Of a DNA stretch of 17,850 bases, positions 15,516 to 17,850 are shown piece after piece. Source of the DNA: CAYYNP01 sp964472545 (lineage in GTDB: Bacteria; Planctomycetota; Planctomycetia; Pirellulales; Thermoguttaceae). The notes beneath the pieces are model-generated. The model saw only the letters and a program-made list of their open reading frames with translations, did no database searches and was not told the DNA's origin. Position 1 is the stretch's first letter. Each line of letters starts with the position of its first letter. A program made the position numbers and the translations under genes. Location: the NCBI GenBank assembly GCA_964472545.1, contig CAYYNP010000211.1:1-17850 (forward strand), read 5' to 3'.

Positions 15516-16097
15516 TCATGCCATGCGATGCGACCGCACTTCGAGCCCCTCCGGCAACGGCACAGGCGACGTGATCAGAATCGTCGAGGACGACGCCATC
15601 GACAGCGCACGGCAAACCGCGTCGATGCCTTCCGGGTCCAAATCGGCCAGCGGTTCGTCGAGCAACAGGACGTCGGCACCGGTAGCAAAGGCCCGGGCTA
15701 AGGCCACGCGACGCCGCTCGCCGCCGGAGAGGTGGGCGCAATGGCGGTTGTGCAAATGGTCGACGCCCAAGGTGCCCAGCCACTGACGGGCGGTGGCGGT
15801 TCGCTCTCGCCGCGGGACGTTGCGGGCGGCCAGGCCGTAGGCGGCGTTGAACAATACGGAGCCGCGAAACAACACCGGGGCCTGATGCACGAAGACCCGG
15901 CGGCGCGGCGGCACGTCGACGCGGCACTCGCCGGTGATGTCCGCTGCCAGGCCGGCGACGACGCGCAGCAGTGTCGTCTTGCCGCTGCCGTTGGCGCCGA
16001 TCACGGCCACCCGATCGCCGTGGGCGACGTCCAACTCCGGCACGTGGCAGATCGTCTTGCCGGCCTTTTCGACTTTGAGGTTGCGGATGCGAAGCAT
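15516..16097 (-). CDS. tupC: Tungstate ABC transporter ATP-binding protein
   Basis: A 193-residue cytoplasmic ATPase that powers import through TupB. All core motifs are present: Walker A GANGSGKT at 34-41, Q-loop glutamine 72 (VFVHQAPVLF), signature LSGGE at 123-127, Walker B LLLDEP at 144-149 and the D-loop after it. The switch histidine expected after ILITSP is not obvious; the C-terminus is short (VPLPEGLEVRSHRMA), so the protein is at the small end for ABC ATPases. The ATG at 16097 was chosen because it begins the canonical first strand (MLRIRNLKV) and lies five bases past the tupB stop; GAAGGA overlaps the end of tupB as a possible ribosome site. The assignment to tungstate rather than molybdate rests on tupA and tupB. 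Confidence 0.9.
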   Translation of the reverse strand: MLRIRNLKVEKAGKTICHVPELDVAHGDRVAVIGANGSGKTTLLRVVAGLAADITGECRVDVPPRRRVFVHQAPVLFRGSVLFNAAYGLAARNVPRRERTATARQWLGTLGVDHLHNRHCAHLSGGERRRVALARAFATGADVLLLDEPLADLDPEGIDAVCRALSMASSSTILITSPVPLPEGLEVRSHRMA

Positions 16098-16102
16098 CGA
16101 CG

Positions 16103-16801
16103 TTACGTGTCCTTCTCCTCGCGGCCCAGCCAGGCGATCGCCACAGTGACGACCACCGCCATCAACAGCAGAATCAAACTCATCGCCACGCCTCGGGCGA
16201 ACTCGCCCTTGGCCGTCTCCAACGCGGTGGCCGTGGTCAGCGTGCGGGTACGGAACTTGATGTTGCCGCCGACCATCATGGCGATGCCCAACTCGGTAAA
16301 ACACCGTGCGAACGCCGTCAGCAACGCCAGCGCAATTCCCAACCGGGCTTCGGAGAGATACGTCCGCCAACGCCGCAACGGGCTGGCACCGAGCGTGAGT
16401 GCGGTTTCCGGCACGCGCGGGTCGAGGCCGCGGATCGCCCCGTGCGTCCAGGTGACGATGATCGGCAGCGCCAGGCAGAACTCACCCAGGACAATGCCCC
16501 ATTGCGTGTAGAGCAGATCGAGTCCTCCCAGCGGGCCTCGCCGCGAGAGCATGGCGTAGCAGAGCAGCCCGATCAACACGGTCGGCACGCCCATGCCGGC
16601 CCGGAATAGTACAACCAACAGCGAACGGCCCACGAACCGCTTCCGCGCCAGCAGCGAGCCGACCACGACGCCCAGGACGCCGGCGATGCCGACCGCCACC
16701 ACCGAGATCCACAGGCTCCGCCAGGCCGCGTCGATCACCAACGGATCGCACGCGACGAGCAAGCGAATCGCTTCGGTCAAACCATTTAGAAGAAGCTCCA
16801 T
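16103..16801 (-). CDS. tupB: Tungstate ABC transporter permease
   Basis: A 232-residue inner-membrane protein with five or six membrane segments (about 30-52, 60-84, 100-118, 152-166 and 206-224). The EAA-loop region that contacts the ATPase is at 132-145 (ETALTLGASPLRRW). The segment FTELGIAMMVGGNIKFRTRTLTTA at about 168-191 is typical of TupB; its core is MMVGGN at 175-180. The gene starts 12 bases after the tupA stop and ends five bases before tupC, so the three are an operon. The length is normal for the family. Confidence 0.93.
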   Translation of the reverse strand: MELLLNGLTEAIRLLVACDPLVIDAAWRSLWISVVAVGIAGVLGVVVGSLLARKRFVGRSLLVVLFRAGMGVPTVLIGLLCYAMLSRRGPLGGLDLLYTQWGIVLGEFCLALPIIVTWTHGAIRGLDPRVPETALTLGASPLRRWRTYLSEARLGIALALLTAFARCFTELGIAMMVGGNIKFRTRTLTTATALETAKGEFARGVAMSLILLLMAVVVTVAIAWLGREEKDT

Positions 16802-16813
16802 CGGACGTCTATC

Positions 16814-17692
16814 TTAGTTGTCTTCGTCTAGTCGCGTGGGATAGAAGAGTTGCTTCCCGGCAAGCCGATAGTCGGCTATCATGCGTTGCGCTTCGTCGGA
16901 AATCAGGAAGTCGGCCAAGGCGTTGGCGGCCTTCGAGTTGATCTTCTCGTGTTTCGCCGGATCGACGACGATGGCGGCATAGGGGTTGCGCAGGTTCTCG
17001 GCGGGCGCCGCCAGCGGGACCATCGCGATCTTCTCGCTGAATTTCAGATACGTGCCCATGTCGGCCAGCGTGTAGCCCTGCTTTTCGTCGGCGATCACCA
17101 GCGTGGGCCCCATGCCCTGGCCGCTCTCGAGATAGCCGCCCCAATCGGGCCGTCCGCCGGCTTGTTGCCAAAGGCTCACCTCGCGCTTGTGCGTGCCGCT
17201 GTCGTCGCCGCGCGAAACGAAACAGCCGCCATTTGCGGCAATCCGTGTGAGCGCTTCGATCGGGTCGACGTCTCGGATCCCCGCCGGATCGTCTTCCGGC
17301 CCCAGCAGCACGAAGTCGTTGACCATGAATTCTTCATGACGGACGCCGTGCTTCGCCTCCATGAACGCCTCCTCCGCCTTTCGGGCGTGGACCAATACCA
17401 CGTCGGCGTTGCCCTCCTCGCCGAGCTTCAACGCCGCTCCCGTCCCCACGGCCACCACGTCGACCCGGCAGCCGTAGGCCTTCTCGAAGACCGGCAACAA
17501 CTCGTCAAGCAGTCCGGAGTCGCGAGTGCTGGTGGTCGTAGCCAGGCGCAGGACCTCCGCCGCGTCTTCGGCCTCTTCAGAACAGCCCGACAGCAGCATC
17601 AGGCCGATGCACGCAAGGGCCGAGGGAAGGCCGCAGACTATTCGCACCGTCGACCGCACTTCTTCACTTGACATTCGCCAACCGTCTTTCAT
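16814..17692 (-). CDS. tupA: Tungstate-binding lipoprotein of the TupABC transporter
   Basis: A 292-residue substrate-binding protein anchored by a lipobox (LLSGC, cysteine 37). The mature protein carries the TupA hallmarks: TTTSTRDSGLLDEL from 52 (the TTTS motif that binds the oxyanion), GTGAALKLG, VHARKAEEAF, FMVNDFVLLGP and SRGDDSGTHKRE around 160-171. These distinguish TupA from molybdate-binding ModA and from WtpA. The start is uncertain: ATG at 17692 or ATG at 17674, neither with a strong ribosome site; the basic residues after the second favour either as a signal-peptide start. It is the first gene of tupABC. The tungsten cofactor enzymes it would serve, such as aldehyde:ferredoxin oxidoreductases or formate dehydrogenases, are not in this window. 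Confidence 0.94.
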   Translation of the reverse strand: MKDGWRMSSEEVRSTVRIVCGLPSALACIGLMLLSGCSEEAEDAAEVLRLATTTSTRDSGLLDELLPVFEKAYGCRVDVVAVGTGAALKLGEEGNADVVLVHARKAEEAFMEAKHGVRHEEFMVNDFVLLGPEDDPAGIRDVDPIEALTRIAANGGCFVSRGDDSGTHKREVSLWQQAGGRPDWGGYLESGQGMGPTLVIADEKQGYTLADMGTYLKFSEKIAMVPLAAPAENLRNPYAAIVVDPAKHEKINSKAANALADFLISDEAQRMIADYRLAGKQLFYPTRLDEDN

Positions 17693-17742
17693 CCAGAGAT
17701 TCCCTATTCGAGCGGTCGCGGCGACACGGCGCCGAACCCGCT

Positions 17743-17771
17743 ATTGTCCCAGGAAGCGTCGTCGTCGGCAA
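17743..17771 (-). promoter_or_regulatory. Candidate promoter for tupABC
   Basis: On the minus strand TTGCCG (17766-17771) is followed after 17 bases by GACAAT (17743-17748), each four of six to consensus. It lies about 50 bases before the tupA start and 18 bases inside the right repeat. No ModE-type or tungstate-responsive operator was recognised. Confidence 0.3.
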
Positions 17772-17789
17772 TCCTCCGGCCCGTCAATC

Positions 17790-17841
17790 CAGGAAGACTG
17801 CAAAGTGTGCGGGAGCCCGAAAAAGGGGACTGGCTCCGTCG
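17790..17841 (-). repeat. Right copy of the 52-bp inverted repeat
   Basis: The reverse complement of this stretch matches 1-52 with two mismatches, at the positions equivalent to 46 and 47. The GGAGCC/GGCTCC hairpin is kept. Nine further bases (17842-17850) lie outside it. A multicopy repeat at both edges explains why the contig ends here. Confidence 0.85.
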
Positions 17842-17850
17842 ACGATCGAT

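Noticed and set aside
1..17850. CRISPR arrays, rRNA, tRNA and transposase genes
   Set aside because: Looked for on both strands; no regularly spaced repeats, RNA-gene signatures or transposase motifs were seen.

Overview
This window looks like a piece of a Planctomycetota genome, probably Pirellulales-like. That placement is inferred from gene content, since no searches could be run. Most of it is GC-rich (about 65% in stretches counted by hand). It carries several secreted protein types that planctomycetes are rich in: a discoidin/beta-propeller/c-type haem protein related to hydrazine synthase alpha, a Tat-exported Gfo/Idh/MocA oxidoreductase, an Asp-box (sialidase-like) propeller, a CBM-plus-glycosidase protein, and a DUF2752/lipoprotein pair. 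A 52-bp sequence with internal hairpin potential sits at both ends in inverted orientation (50 of 52 positions identical). It suggests a dispersed REP-like repeat at which the assembly stopped, or less likely the ends of a mobile unit.

Layout. 1-728: left repeat copy, a good sigma70-type promoter candidate and no convincing gene. 729-3713 (+): large secreted discoidin/propeller/dihaem protein. 3656-3967 (-): broken remnant of a small secreted protein, overlapping the 3' end of the previous gene. 4093-8184 (-): an accessory-looking run with a membrane-anchored protein of clearly lower GC (about 45-50%), a secreted Asp-box propeller protein, an Imm26-like immunity protein and an unrecognised protein of immunity-like character. 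8269-12203: a divergent pair, the Gfo/Idh/MocA oxidoreductase (-) and a CBM plus GH129/GH101-related glycosidase (+). 12295-13368 (-): exported alpha/beta hydrolase whose nucleophile serine is replaced by glutamate. 13662-15466 (-): small envelope genes (lipoprotein, DUF2752 protein, single-span protein). 15516-17692 (-): a tungstate ABC transporter operon, tupABC, with a candidate promoter just inside the right repeat copy.

How the genes may work together. The Asp-box protein, the Gfo/Idh/MocA oxidoreductase and the GH129-like glycosidase could form a small glycan-processing locus, perhaps for GalNAc-containing host or algal glycoproteins. tupABC imports tungstate for enzymes encoded elsewhere. 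The low-GC membrane protein and the two immunity-like genes lack recognisable toxin partners and look acquired; they are the best candidates here for undescribed biology. No CRISPR array, tRNA, rRNA or intact transposase was found.
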